From assembly GCA_030601755.1 (NCBI GenBank), contig JAUWBF010000005.1:20534-84533 (forward strand): a stretch of DNA of 64,000 nucleotides, in the 5' to 3' direction. The notes under the pieces are model-generated. The model searched no databases. It had not been told where the DNA came from and saw only the letters and a list, made by a program, of their open reading frames with translations. The DNA is from Verrucomicrobiota bacterium. GTDB lineage: Bacteria > Verrucomicrobiota > Verrucomicrobiia > Opitutales > Opitutaceae. Both the position numbers and the translations under genes were made by a program. This document shows, one piece after another, positions 8,898-17,688 of the stretch. Within the stretch, counting starts at the first letter, position 1. Every line of letters begins with the position of its first letter.

Positions 8898-9544
8898 GAC
8901 CGGCGTTTGGCGACGAGGCGGTGCGCGCCCATGCCGGTCTCGGTGACGGTCCATTGCCAACGGTCCGGTTCGAGGCCGAGGGCGTGGGCAAGTTCGTCGC
9001 CGCGAAAGCCGGCCGCGATGCTCACGCGGCCGTCGTGCCGGGTGACGTGGTTGGCTCCGTTGAGCGGAGCGGCCACGGCCCAAAGCCATTGGAAGCGACG
9101 CTTGCGGCAGGTTTCGTTGAAGACGAGCAGGCGGGCGTGCGGACGGATCGCCGCGCCGAGGGTGCGCAGGGCTTCGTCCTCGAAGTGGTGCAGGATGAGG
9201 TTGCCGATGACGACGTCGTAGTCGCCCCAGCCATCGAAGGCGCGGATGTCGGCTTGATGCCAGCGGGCGTCGGCCGGCCAGCCGGCGGGCGCGGGCACGC
9301 GATCAATGGCGTCGAAGCCAACCTGCGGTGTGGCGAGGCGCAGGCTGGCCGATAGGGTGCCGTCGCCGCCACCGAGTTCGATGACGCGCTCGCCGGGACG
9401 GCAGTGGCGGGCGACGACGCGCTCGAACCACGGCGTGTTGCCCATGGCGCGGTTGAGCCGGATCAGATCGGCGCGGCTGTGCAGCGCGTCGGGATGTGTC
9501 GGCGGCAGTGAGTCCAGCAGTTCGGGTTCGAGTCGTCGTCGCAC
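8894..9544 (-). CDS. Class I SAM-dependent methyltransferase
   Basis: 216-residue Rossmann-fold methyltransferase. SAM motif I is VIELGGGDGTL (about residues 54-64), an acidic motif II follows (GFDAIDRVP), and the post-motif segment is YDVVIGNLILHHFEDE. The predicted start is GTG at 9542-9544. It is first in the methyltransferase, FAD enzyme, type III PKS cassette and divergent from the purine permease, so the 150-bp gap at 9545-9695 should hold both promoters. Its likely substrate is the polyketide or its oxidised form (inference from context). Confidence 0.85.
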   Translation of the reverse strand: MRRRLEPELLDSLPPTHPDALHSRADLIRLNRAMGNTPWFERVVARHCRPGERVIELGGGDGTLSASLRLATPQVGFDAIDRVPAPAGWPADARWHQADIRAFDGWGDYDVVIGNLILHHFEDEALRTLGAAIRPHARLLVFNETCRKRRFQWLWAVAAPLNGANHVTRHDGRVSIAAGFRGDELAHALGLEPDRWQWTVTETGMGAHRLVAKRRS

Positions 9545-9695
9545 CGGCTGAGTCTTGGGTGAATGGCCGCCGGGTCAAACGCGCGCCGTTTTCAGGAGCC
9601 GGAGAGGTGGGTGTCGGTGGGGGCACTTCGGCAGGCTTCGACGGCCTGCGCGGGGATTGTGCGCGGAGGGAAAATCGCCAACGCTCGCGGACCTC

Positions 9696-11081
9696 ATGCT
9701 CCAGCGTCTTTTCAAACTCGCCGAGAATCGCACCAGCGCCGGCCGCGAAGTCTTCGCCGGCGTGGCGACGTTCACGGCGATGGCCTATATCCTGGCGGTC
9801 AACCCGGCCATCCTGATGAATGGTTTCGGCGCCGACCCGGCCATTGGCACGGACCCGGCGTCCGCGTCGTTTTTGGCGACCAAGGGAGCGTTGGTCACGG
9901 TGACGGCGCTGACGGCCGCGGTGAGCACGCTGCTGATGGCGTTGTTGACGAACTTCCCGCTGGCGCTCGCGCCGGGCATGGGGATCAACGCGTTCTTCGC
10001 GTTCAGCATCTGCCTCGGCGCGGGCGTGCGCTGGCAGGAGGCGTTGGGCATGGTCTTTATCAACGGCTGCGTGTTTCTCGCGCTGTCGTTGACGGGCGTC
10101 CGGGAGAAGATCGTGCGCTGCATCCCGTATCCGCTGAAGATCGCGGTGACGTGCGGCATCGGGATTTTCATCGCGTTCATCGGGCTGAAGAACGCGGGCA
10201 TCATCGTCGCCAATCCGGCCACGTTGGTCGCCCCGGGGAATTTTGCCGAGGGGCCGGTGGCTCTGGCGTTGGCGGGCATCGCGCTGGTGTTGCTCTTGGT
10301 CGCGCGCCGGGTGCCGGGCGCGATCATCATCGGTCTGGCGGTGATCACGGTGGCGGGCATCTTCGTGCCGGACGGGCAAGGCGGCAGCGTGACGCGCTGG
10401 CCGGAGCAGGTGTTCGCGCTGCCCGCGTCGCCGGCACCGGTGTTGTTCAAGCTGGAGTTCGGTTTTTTGCAGAGCGCGGAGAGCTTTCTAAAGGTGCTGC
10501 CGCTGATCCTGACGCTGCTGCTGGTGGACATGTTCGACAACATCGGGACCTTGATCGGCGTGACCAAGCGTGCCGGTTTGCTCGATGCGGACGGTCATCT
10601 GCCCAAGGCCAACCGCGCGCTGCTGGCGGACTCGATGGCGGCGATTCTCAGCTCGCTCTTAGGCACCTCGACGGTGGTCAGCTACATCGAGAGCGCGTCG
10701 GGCGTGGAGGCGGGCGGACGCACGGGGCTGACGGCGGCGACGACGGCGGGGCTCATGCTGCTGGCGTTGTTCGCCACGCCGCTGATTTTGATCGTGCCGG
10801 CCGCGGCGACCGCGCCGGTGCTGGTGGTGGTCGGCGTGTTCATGCTGCAGACGGTCACGGAGATCGACATGGGAGACTTTCGCGTGGCCGCGCCGGCGGT
10901 GCTCACGATCATCGGCATACCGCTGACGTTCAGCATCGCCGAGGGCATCGGGCTGGGGTTGATCGCGGCGGCGCTGCTGGCGCTGGCGTCGGGCAAACCG
11001 CGTGCGTTCACCGTCACCGGCTATGTGATCGCGGCGGTGTTCTTCCTGGAGTTCTTCCACATCTTCCCGTTCAGCGGGTGA
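9696..11081 (+). CDS. NCS2 family purine permease (AzgA-like)
   Basis: 461-residue inner-membrane protein with about 12-14 hydrophobic segments. The start MLQRLFKLAENRT leads directly into the family segment REVFAGVATFTAMAYILAVNP. Other AzgA hallmarks are ALAPGMGINAFFAF and the VDMFDNIGTLIGV segment, followed by SSLLGTSTVVSYIESASGVEAGGRTGL. Members import adenine, guanine or hypoxanthine with protons. No purine riboswitch was recognised upstream. Its 3' end overlaps the convergent cupin gene by 11 bp. Confidence 0.92.
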   Translation: MLQRLFKLAENRTSAGREVFAGVATFTAMAYILAVNPAILMNGFGADPAIGTDPASASFLATKGALVTVTALTAAVSTLLMALLTNFPLALAPGMGINAFFAFSICLGAGVRWQEALGMVFINGCVFLALSLTGVREKIVRCIPYPLKIAVTCGIGIFIAFIGLKNAGIIVANPATLVAPGNFAEGPVALALAGIALVLLLVARRVPGAIIIGLAVITVAGIFVPDGQGGSVTRWPEQVFALPASPAPVLFKLEFGFLQSAESFLKVLPLILTLLLVDMFDNIGTLIGVTKRAGLLDADGHLPKANRALLADSMAAILSSLLGTSTVVSYIESASGVEAGGRTGLTAATTAGLMLLALFATPLILIVPAAATAPVLVVVGVFMLQTVTEIDMGDFRVAAPAVLTIIGIPLTFSIAEGIGLGLIAAALLALASGKPRAFTVTGYVIAAVFFLEFFHIFPFSG

Positions 11082-11589
11082 GCTCGGCGATGAGCCGCGC
11101 CCGGCCGGGATAAGTCGCGATCAACTCCGCTCGCTCACCGGGCTCGTAATCGCGCTCCGCGAAGGCGGGAGCGAGCGTGCAGCCGAAGAAGGAAAACGCA
11201 TCCGGAGCGTCGCGCAGCGGACGGGCGCCCATCCAGGTGCCCGCTGGCACGGTGAATTGCAGGCGCTGCCCCGCGACGATGTCCGCGCCCAGCACGACCA
11301 CCTCGCCCTCGCCGCCGCTCCGGGGGTGGAGCAACAGCAGCTCGATCGGGTCGCCGAGATAGAAGTGCCACGTCTCGTCCTGCGCCAGCCGGTGCATCGC
11401 CGAAAAATCCTCGCGCGTCACCAGCGCGTAGATCGCCGAGCCCGCCGGGCGCGCCTCGCCCCCAAATCGGTCCGCCGGCAACGCACCGGCCGGCAGCGTC
11501 ACCGGGCTCACGTAACTGAGCGCGAACCAACAACCCTCGTGGGGAATCCTCGCCATCCCGAAACGTGTGATGAGCTCCTGCGCGGTCAT
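11071..11589 (-). CDS. Cupin-5 (DUF985) family protein
   Basis: 172-residue single-domain protein. The start at 11587-11589 gives MTAQELITRFGM. Recognisable cupin-5 features are SAIYALVTREDFSAMHRLAQDETWHFYLGDPIEL and QFTVPAGTWMGARP, ending in AFSFFGCTLAPAFAERDYE. The family folds as a beta-barrel; its biochemical role is poorly defined. Its 3' end overlaps the convergent permease gene. Confidence 0.88.
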   Translation of the reverse strand: MTAQELITRFGMARIPHEGCWFALSYVSPVTLPAGALPADRFGGEARPAGSAIYALVTREDFSAMHRLAQDETWHFYLGDPIELLLLHPRSGGEGEVVVLGADIVAGQRLQFTVPAGTWMGARPLRDAPDAFSFFGCTLAPAFAERDYEPGERAELIATYPGRARLIAELTR

Positions 11590-11679
11590 TCCGCCAGCAC
11601 AGCGTTTCCGGCGGTGCGGTCGATGCGCAAAACGAGGTTGGGTTTTCAACGGATTCCTGTTTTTCCTCGGAGCTTCCCT

Positions 11680-12774
11680 ATGAAAGTCCCCTTTCTCGAT
11701 CTGTCCCTGCAGCATCAAGCCATTCGCGATGAAGCGCTGGCCGCGTTGACCGCGACCTACGACGCGAACCGCTTCTGTCTCGGTCAGGACGTCACCGACT
11801 TCGAGAACAACTTCGCCGCTACTCTCGGCTATGAACGCGCGCTCGGCATGAACAGCGGCACCTCGCCGCTACACGTCGCGTCGGTGCTGGGCGGCTTTGG
11901 TCCCGGCGACGAGATCATCGTGCCCCCGTTCACCTTTATCTCGTCGGCGTGGGGCATCAGCTACGTCGGCGCCACGCCCAAGTTCGTCGATATCGATCCG
12001 GTCACTTTCAACATCGACCCCGCCAAGATCGAGGCCGCCATCACCCCGCGCACCAAGGGCATCGTCGTCGTGCACCTCTTCGGCCAGCCCGCCCCGATGG
12101 ACGAGATCCTCGCCATCGCCGCGAAGCACGGCCTCTTCGTCGTCGAGGACTGCGCGCAGGCCGTCGGCGCGCGCTACAAGGGCACGCCCGTCGGCTCGCT
12201 CGGCGATGTCGGCACCTTCAGTTTTTATCCCACCAAAAACCTCGGCGGCTGCGGCGAGGGCGGGGCACTCGTCTCGAAAAACGAGGCGCTCTTCAACCGC
12301 GCCAAGCTCCTGCGCGTGCACGGCTCGGGCCGTCGCTACTACCACGACGAGGTCGGCTTCAACTTCCGCATGGACGGCTTTCAGGCCGCCGTGCTCAACG
12401 TGAAGCTCAAGCGCCTCGCCGGCTACACCGCCCGCCGCCAGGCCATCGCCAAACGCTACCGCGAGGAGATCAAACTCGCCGACGTCATCCTGCCCGCGAC
12501 CGTCGGCTACGGCGACAGCGTCTACCACCAGTTCACCATCCGCCATCCCAACCGCGACGGCCTCCGCGAACACCTCGCCAAGCACGACGTCGGCACCGAC
12601 CTCATCTACCCCGTGCCGCTCCACCGCCAGCAATGCTACGCGCACCTCGGCCAAGGCGAAGGCTCGCTGCCGGTCGCCGAGAAGGCCTGCGCCACCTGCG
12701 TCAGCCTGCCGATCTTTCCCGAGCTCACCGACGCGCAGGTCGATCATGTGATCGCCAGCGTTAACGCGTTCTGA
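11680..12774 (+). CDS. DegT/DnrJ/EryC1/StrS family aminotransferase
   Basis: 364-residue PLP enzyme that typically aminates nucleotide-linked keto-sugars. It starts MKVPFLDLSLQHQAI, the usual N-terminus. The PLP-stacking and binding stretch VVEDCAQAVGARYKG is followed by FSFYPTKNLGGCGEGG, whose Lys is the Schiff-base residue. The segment HEVGFNFRMDG is replaced by DEVGFNFRMDGFQAAVL, close to consensus. No other sugar-nucleotide genes are in view, so the substrate is open. It runs toward trpF, 37 bp downstream. Confidence 0.9.
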   Translation: MKVPFLDLSLQHQAIRDEALAALTATYDANRFCLGQDVTDFENNFAATLGYERALGMNSGTSPLHVASVLGGFGPGDEIIVPPFTFISSAWGISYVGATPKFVDIDPVTFNIDPAKIEAAITPRTKGIVVVHLFGQPAPMDEILAIAAKHGLFVVEDCAQAVGARYKGTPVGSLGDVGTFSFYPTKNLGGCGEGGALVSKNEALFNRAKLLRVHGSGRRYYHDEVGFNFRMDGFQAAVLNVKLKRLAGYTARRQAIAKRYREEIKLADVILPATVGYGDSVYHQFTIRHPNRDGLREHLAKHDVGTDLIYPVPLHRQQCYAHLGQGEGSLPVAEKACATCVSLPIFPELTDAQVDHVIASVNAF

Positions 12775-12811
12775 TCTTCGCGCTCACCGGTCGCGCCAAA
12801 CCCGCCCACCC

Positions 12812-13465
12812 ATGATCAACGGCATCCAATTCAAAATCTGCGGTCTGCGGCGCGTCGAGGATGCACGCGCGGCCGCTGCGGTCGGTGCCGACTACCTTGG
12901 GTTCATCCTCTATCCGAAGTCGCCGCGTTATCTCGCGCTGGCCGACTATAAACAACTCGCGGCTCAACTCCCCGCCGGCATCCCGCGTGTCGCCGTGATG
13001 GTCGAGCCGTCGCTCTCCGAACTGATGGCCGCGCAGGCCGCCGGCTTCGACCGCGTGCAGATCCATTTCAACGTCAACCTGCCCCTCGTGCGATTGCGCG
13101 AGTGGAGCGAACTGGTCGGCGCAGAAAAGCTCTGGCTCGCGCCCAAGCTTCCGCCGGAGTCAGGCGTATCCGACACCCTGATACCGCTCGTCGCGACCTT
13201 CCTCCTGGACACGTTTCACGCCGAGGGCTTCGGCGGGTCCGGCAAGACCGGCGACTGGGGCAAGTTCGCGGCGCACCGAGTGGCGTTTCCGGACAAGGCA
13301 TGGATTCTCGCCGGCGGTCTCTCGCCTGAAAACGTCGCCGACGCCATCCGCGCCAGCGGCGCCGACTTCGTCGACGTCAACAGCGGCCTTGAGGACTCAC
13401 CTGGCGTGAAATCCGCCGACAAGATCGCCCGCCTCGCCGAGGCGCTGCACGGCCTCGCCCGCTAG
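12812..13465 (+). CDS. trpF: Phosphoribosylanthranilate isomerase
   Basis: 217-residue TIM-barrel enzyme of tryptophan synthesis that converts N-(5-phosphoribosyl)anthranilate to CdRP. The N-terminal KICGLRRVEDA carries the catalytic Cys region, YLGFILYPKSPRYL follows, and the phosphate-binding segments FGGSGKTGDW and LAGGLSPENV are present, as is the end motif VDVNSGLEDSPGVKSADKI. It is separated from other trp genes, as is common outside enterobacteria. The stop overlaps the end of the convergent lrgB by a few bases. Confidence 0.92.
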   Translation: MINGIQFKICGLRRVEDARAAAAVGADYLGFILYPKSPRYLALADYKQLAAQLPAGIPRVAVMVEPSLSELMAAQAAGFDRVQIHFNVNLPLVRLREWSELVGAEKLWLAPKLPPESGVSDTLIPLVATFLLDTFHAEGFGGSGKTGDWGKFAAHRVAFPDKAWILAGGLSPENVADAIRASGADFVDVNSGLEDSPGVKSADKIARLAEALHGLAR

Positions 13466-14148
13466 GCGAGCGCGGTGAAGACCGCCACGGCCGTCACGGT
13501 GAACAGGCCGGCGAGGATCATGATGAGGCCGGCGACCGCGCCTTCCTCCTCGCCGATCTCGCGCGCCTTGGCCACGCCCGAGCCGTGCGCGCCCATGCCG
13601 AAGAGCGCGCCGCGGGCGAAGGCCGATTTCACCGGCATCAGCATCAGCAGCAGGTCGCCGACCGCCGCGCCGAACAGCCCGGTGATCGCGGTGAACGACG
13701 CCGTCAGCTCCGGTTGTCCACCCAGCACGCGCGCGGTGGACATTGCCAGCGGAGTCGTGATCGAACGCGGCAGCAGGCTTGCGCGCAACTCCGGCGACAG
13801 GTCGAGCAGACCGGCGAAGACCCACGCGCTGGCGAAGGCCAGCGCGCTGCCCGTGATCACGCCCACCGTGAGCATCGCCCAGTGCTTTCGGATCAGCGCG
13901 CGATGGCGGTGGATCGGCACCGCGAAAGCGATCGTGGCCGGCCCGAGCAGCAGGATCATCCAGCGCGTGCCCGAAAGATACTCCTGGTAGGACGCGTGCA
14001 GCAGCAGGATCAACGCGCCGCACACCGCCCACGTCGCGAGCATCGGCGAGGTCCACCAGCGCGGACGCCGCGCGTGCAACCGGCGCACGCCGGCATAGAC
14101 CAGCAGCGTCGACGCGCACCAAAAGACGGCGGTGACCGCGGCGTTCAT
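13462..14148 (-). CDS. lrgB: LrgB/CidB family membrane protein
   Basis: 228-residue polytopic inner-membrane protein. The family signature region reads LLPRSITTPLAMS, followed by GLFGAAVGDLLL and ALFGMGAHGSGVAKAREIGEEEGAVAGL. The start at 14146-14148 overlaps the stop of the upstream lrgA-like gene (ATGA). LrgAB/CidAB pairs affect murein hydrolase activity and, in several bacteria, pyruvate or glycolate movement. A divergent LysR regulator adjoins, as in many cid/lrg loci. Confidence 0.9.
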   Translation of the reverse strand: MNAAVTAVFWCASTLLVYAGVRRLHARRPRWWTSPMLATWAVCGALILLLHASYQEYLSGTRWMILLLGPATIAFAVPIHRHRALIRKHWAMLTVGVITGSALAFASAWVFAGLLDLSPELRASLLPRSITTPLAMSTARVLGGQPELTASFTAITGLFGAAVGDLLLMLMPVKSAFARGALFGMGAHGSGVAKAREIGEEEGAVAGLIMILAGLFTVTAVAVFTALA

Positions 14149-14555
14149 CGCGCCGACCGCAGGCGAAAGCCCGCCTCCACGACCAGTGCCGTGCCGCACA
14201 TCACGATCACCGTGCCGGCGACGATGGCCGCGAGCAATTTGACTCCCGTGAAGCTCAACAGCTCGGGATGGCCGGTGAGCGCCAGCATCGCCGGGACGAA
14301 GAACAGCACCAAGTGATCGAGCAGGCCGTCGGCGCCGCGCTCGATCAACCCGCGCGGCAACAGGCGCGACTCCAGCAGCAGCAACACCACGAAGAATCCG
14401 ACCACGCTGCCCGGCAGCGGAATCCCCAGTCGCACGCACGCGGCCTCGGCGGCGAACCACACCCCGATCAACAGGCCGGCCTGCAACCAGCGCCCGCGCG
14501 GCGAGCGGTCGGTGATGAGGCGGGCGACGGGCCACGTCTTGGTCGCGGTTTCCAT
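14145..14555 (-). CDS. lrgA: LrgA/CidA family membrane protein
   Basis: 136-residue holin-like membrane protein with four hydrophobic segments. Family landmarks are GIPLPGSVVGFFVVLLLL and LFFVPAMLALTGHPELL (the usual FVPA..G motif). The start at 14553-14555 (METATKTW) is chosen because it sits just downstream of the AT-rich promoter region shared with the LysR gene. It forms a coupled two-gene operon with lrgB. Confidence 0.9.
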   Translation of the reverse strand: METATKTWPVARLITDRSPRGRWLQAGLLIGVWFAAEAACVRLGIPLPGSVVGFFVVLLLLESRLLPRGLIERGADGLLDHLVLFFVPAMLALTGHPELLSFTGVKLLAAIVAGTVIVMCGTALVVEAGFRLRSAR

Positions 14556-14571
14556 GCCCTGATTATGCCAG

Positions 14572-14633
14572 AAACCCGGGCATTCTATAAATGAATTGAT
14601 GGAATAATTTAAATTCCATATCGGAATGACAAC
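14572..14633. promoter_or_regulatory. Divergent lrgA/LysR promoter region with two dyads
   Basis: The AT-rich 78-bp gap between lrgA and the LysR gene stands out from the GC-rich surroundings. It contains GGAATAATTTAAATTCC (14601-14617, 5-bp arms) partly overlapping ATTCCATATCGGAAT (14613-14627, 5-bp arms). The shared ATTCC/GGAAT half sites suggest a LysR-type binding region that controls both directions. Confidence 0.65.
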
Positions 14634-15557
14634 ATGGAGCTGCGTCACGTCGAAGCATTGGTGGAGGTTGCCCGCTGCGGCGGGTTCATGGCGGCGGCGA
14701 AGGCGTTGGCGACCACGCAGCCGACGATCAGCAAGGCGGTGCGGCAACTGGAGCACGATTGCGGCGCGGTGTTGTTGACGCGACTGGGGCGCGGCGTGCG
14801 GTTGACCGAGGCCGGCGAAGCCGTCGCGCGACGCGGGGCCGCGATGCTGGCTGAGCGCGAGCACCTGCGCGCGGAGTTGTCGGGGCTCAAGGGACTGGCG
14901 ACGGGCCGGTTGCGGCTCGGCATACCGGCGTTGGGCGGCGGGGTGTTGTTCGCGCCGCTGGTCGCGAAGTTTCGCCGTCTGTATCCGCACATCGAGATCG
15001 AGCTGCGGCAGCACGGCAGCGTGCGCCTGCAGGAGGCGGTGCGTGCGGGCGAGATCGAGCTCGGCGCCACGCTTGCGCCCGCGCCCGATGAGTTCGGCTG
15101 GCAGCAAGTGTGCGACGAGTCGCTGGTGGCGCTCATGCCGGCGGGGCACGCGCTGGATGGACGCAAGACCGTCAAACTGAAGGATGTCGCCGCCAGTCCC
15201 TTCGTTTATTTCGAGCACGAGTTTGTCTTGAACGGCCTGATTGAGTCGGCGTGCCGGCGGCGGGGGCTGGTGTTGACCGAGGCCGCGCGCAGCGGCAGCG
15301 CCGACTTCATTGTGGCGCTGGTGGCGGCCGGACTGGGACTGGCGCTCTTGCCGCGACTTGAGATGACCACGCGCTCAGGCCTGCCGGTGCGGGCGGTGGA
15401 GCTGGCCGAGTCCGATCTGCGCTGGACGCTTGGCCTGATCTGGCGTCGCGACGCCGTGCTGTCGCCGCCCGCGGAGCGCTGGCTGGCGCTGGTGCGCGAA
15501 CAGTTCAAACCGGCCGCGACCGGCAAGCCGTCCGCCGCGCCGGTCAGACGAGGTTGA
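14634..15557 (+). CDS. LysR family transcriptional regulator
   Basis: 307-residue regulator. The N-terminal winged helix-turn-helix (about residues 1-60: MELRHVEALVEVARCGGF, AAKALATTQPTISKAVRQLE) is followed by a type 2 periplasmic-binding-like effector domain (about 90-290). It is divergent from lrgAB with a palindrome-rich gap, the arrangement of CidR-like regulators, and probably activates that operon in response to a small organic acid (inference). Its 3' end overlaps the convergent ogt by 14 bp. Confidence 0.92.
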   Translation: MELRHVEALVEVARCGGFMAAAKALATTQPTISKAVRQLEHDCGAVLLTRLGRGVRLTEAGEAVARRGAAMLAEREHLRAELSGLKGLATGRLRLGIPALGGGVLFAPLVAKFRRLYPHIEIELRQHGSVRLQEAVRAGEIELGATLAPAPDEFGWQQVCDESLVALMPAGHALDGRKTVKLKDVAASPFVYFEHEFVLNGLIESACRRRGLVLTEAARSGSADFIVALVAAGLGLALLPRLEMTTRSGLPVRAVELAESDLRWTLGLIWRRDAVLSPPAERWLALVREQFKPAATGKPSAAPVRRG

Positions 15558-16077
15558 GATCGGCGGACAACGCGCCTTCGTGGACAAGCAGGCGACGCTT
15601 GATGTCTTCGCCGAACGCGAAGCCGGTGAGCGAACCATCGGCACCGATCACGCGATGACAGGGCACGATCAGACAGATCGGATTGGTGGCGTTGGCGCGC
15701 CCGATCGCGCGCGAGGCGCCGGGGTTGCCCAGCTCGGCCGCGAGTTGCCCGTAGCTGCGTGTCTCGCCGTAGGGAATGGCGCGCAGCGCGTCCCACACCC
15801 GGCGTTGAAACACCGTGCCCCTCGGAGCCAGCGCCACCGTGAATCGCCGCAATTTACCCGCGAAAAAACCCTCCACTTCCCGTTGAATACCAATGCTCCC
15901 CGATCCATTGTCACTTATTAAGTGACAAACTGCCGGGAGGCGTTGGGCGAGGCGGGGGAGGTCGCCGAAGGCGGTGGCGACGACGGCGCCGGTGGCGTTG
16001 AGGGCCACGGAGAACGGGCCGCAGGGGGTGTCGAAGGTGGCGGCGCGGAGGGGAGCGGTGGCGGCGGGAGCGGTCAT
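15544..16077 (-). CDS. ogt: Methylated-DNA--[protein]-cysteine S-methyltransferase
   Basis: 177-residue suicide repair protein that removes methyl groups from O6-methylguanine. The active-site motif ICLIVPCHRVIGADGSLTGF contains the acceptor Cys. The DNA-binding segment VFQRRVWDALRAIPYGETRSYGQLA precedes it with the RAIGRANATNP helix. The start at 16075-16077 overlaps the stop of the AdaA-AlkA gene, so both are coupled into one alkylation-repair operon. Confidence 0.93.
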   Translation of the reverse strand: MTAPAATAPLRAATFDTPCGPFSVALNATGAVVATAFGDLPRLAQRLPAVCHLISDNGSGSIGIQREVEGFFAGKLRRFTVALAPRGTVFQRRVWDALRAIPYGETRSYGQLAAELGNPGASRAIGRANATNPICLIVPCHRVIGADGSLTGFAFGEDIKRRLLVHEGALSADLNLV

Positions 16078-17591
16078 GGCGCGGCGGAAGGCGTTTGGGG
16101 AGGTTTGGTGGAGGCGTGGACTTCGAACGCGGACTCAACTGACGGCGGTGCGGGTTGATTGAGTTGCCAGAGGTGGGCGGTGGCGAGGCTGCGGTGCGGC
16201 GAGAAGACTTCCATGAGCCGGCGAACGGCGTCGCGGTCGGGCTTGGTTTCGAGGTCGAGGAGCGTGCGCAGGCCGGAGATCACACCGGTGTCGCCGAGCG
16301 GCAGGCAGTCGGCGAAGCCGAGCGAACGCATCATGACGTAGTTGACCGACCAGGGGCCGAGTCCGCGGAGCGCCAGCAGGGTGCGTTCGGCGCGGGTGGC
16401 GCTCTTCGCGCGGAGGGCGTCGAGGTCGAGTTGCCCGGAGGCGACGAGGCGGGCGGTCTCGATGAGCGTCACGGCCTTGGCGCGGGAAAATTGCAACGGG
16501 CGCAGGTCGTCGGGCGAGAGCGCGGCGACGGCGGCGGGGGAGGGCGGGGCGTGCAGGCCGTCGGCCAGCGGCGGCGACACGAGTTCGGTCAGGCGTCGGC
16601 GCAGGCGGAAGGCGAAGGGCAGGTTGATTTGTTGCCCGATGATCGCCCAGAGCAGTCCGTCGAAGACCGAGGGCGTTTGCACGATGCGGAGCTGTTCGCG
16701 TCCGGCGACGAGCCGGGCGAAGCCGAGCTTGCGGGCGAGGCGCGCGAAGCCGGCGGCGTCTTGATCGAGGCCGAGGAGTCCGACGACGACGGCGTGGGCC
16801 ACTGGGGCGGGCGAAGGCGAATTGGCGACGGCGGCGGTGGTGATGGAAACGTGGATACGTTCGGGCGCGAGGTGCAGCCGGAGGACGGCGGGAGTTTGCC
16901 GCGGGCCCAGGCGGACGGCGGTCGAATACACGTCGCCGTCGAGGCGCTCGGTAAGGCTGAGCGGGTCGCGTCCGAGGGCGCGCTTGAGGTGGGCGAGCGG
17001 GTAGCCGGCGGGCAGGGCGACCTCGAAGGTGTCGGCGGCGCGCAGCTCGCGGCAGGCGAGGGGCGTGAGGCCGTGGGTGACGCGAAAGTGTTCGTGGAAG
17101 ACGGAGAGCGAGCGAAAGCCGGCGTCGTGCGCGAGGTCGGCGAGCGGCACGTCGGTGGTGAGGAGTTGCTCGCGGGCGCGGGCAAGTCGGGCGCGCAGGA
17201 GCAGGTCGGCGGGCGTGGAGTGGAAGTGCTGGCGCAGCAGTTCGAAGAGGCGGGTGGGGCCGAAGCCGGAGCGGCGCACGACGGCGCGGGCGTCGGGAAA
17301 GTTCGCGGGGGCGGCGCGGATTTCGGCGACGAGTTGCTCGATGGATTCCAGGACCGGATCGGCGCCGCGGGCGAAGTCGTCGGGGTGGCATTTTTTACAG
17401 GGGCGCAGTCCGGAGGCGCGGGCGGCCTCGGCGGTGGGGAAGAAGCGGGTGTTTTCGGGGCGGGGCTTGCGGGCCTTGCACGAGGGCAGGCAATAGATGC
17501 CGGTCGTGGTGACTCCGAAAAAGAACCGGCCGTTGTCGTCGGGGTCGCCGGCGAGCACGCGGGCGTAGAGACGGGCCGGGTTCATTTGCAT
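16074..17591 (-). CDS. AdaA-AlkA fusion: methylphosphotriester-sensing AraC regulator and 3-methyladenine DNA glycosylase
   Basis: 505-residue multidomain protein. The N-terminal Ada zinc domain has Cys34, Cys38, Cys65 and Cys68 (GIYCLPSC, RPCKKC); Cys34 is the expected methyl acceptor. An AraC-type helix-turn-helix follows (about 80-185, ending FRSLSVFHEHFRVTHGLTPLACR). An AlkA N-terminal domain and a HhH-GPD glycosylase come next, with LRGLGPWSVNYVMMRSLG and the catalytic Asp context LPLGDTGV. The fusion combines sensing, gene activation and base excision; Ogt is encoded immediately downstream. The start is taken at 17589-17591; a second ATG lies two codons in. Confidence 0.92.
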   Translation of the reverse strand: MQMNPARLYARVLAGDPDDNGRFFFGVTTTGIYCLPSCKARKPRPENTRFFPTAEAARASGLRPCKKCHPDDFARGADPVLESIEQLVAEIRAAPANFPDARAVVRRSGFGPTRLFELLRQHFHSTPADLLLRARLARAREQLLTTDVPLADLAHDAGFRSLSVFHEHFRVTHGLTPLACRELRAADTFEVALPAGYPLAHLKRALGRDPLSLTERLDGDVYSTAVRLGPRQTPAVLRLHLAPERIHVSITTAAVANSPSPAPVAHAVVVGLLGLDQDAAGFARLARKLGFARLVAGREQLRIVQTPSVFDGLLWAIIGQQINLPFAFRLRRRLTELVSPPLADGLHAPPSPAAVAALSPDDLRPLQFSRAKAVTLIETARLVASGQLDLDALRAKSATRAERTLLALRGLGPWSVNYVMMRSLGFADCLPLGDTGVISGLRTLLDLETKPDRDAVRRLMEVFSPHRSLATAHLWQLNQPAPPSVESAFEVHASTKPPQTPSAAP

Positions 17592-17688
17592 GCCGGCACG
17601 TTAGCACGCGTGGCGTCGGGTGTCGTCCGGATTATTCCGGAGCAATTTTTTCGGTGGGTCGTGGCGAGGTCACGCAGCCTCGTGGCCC

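Noticed and set aside
9545..9695. Purine riboswitch upstream of the AzgA-like permease
   Set aside because: No conserved three-way junction or loop-loop motif could be recognised.
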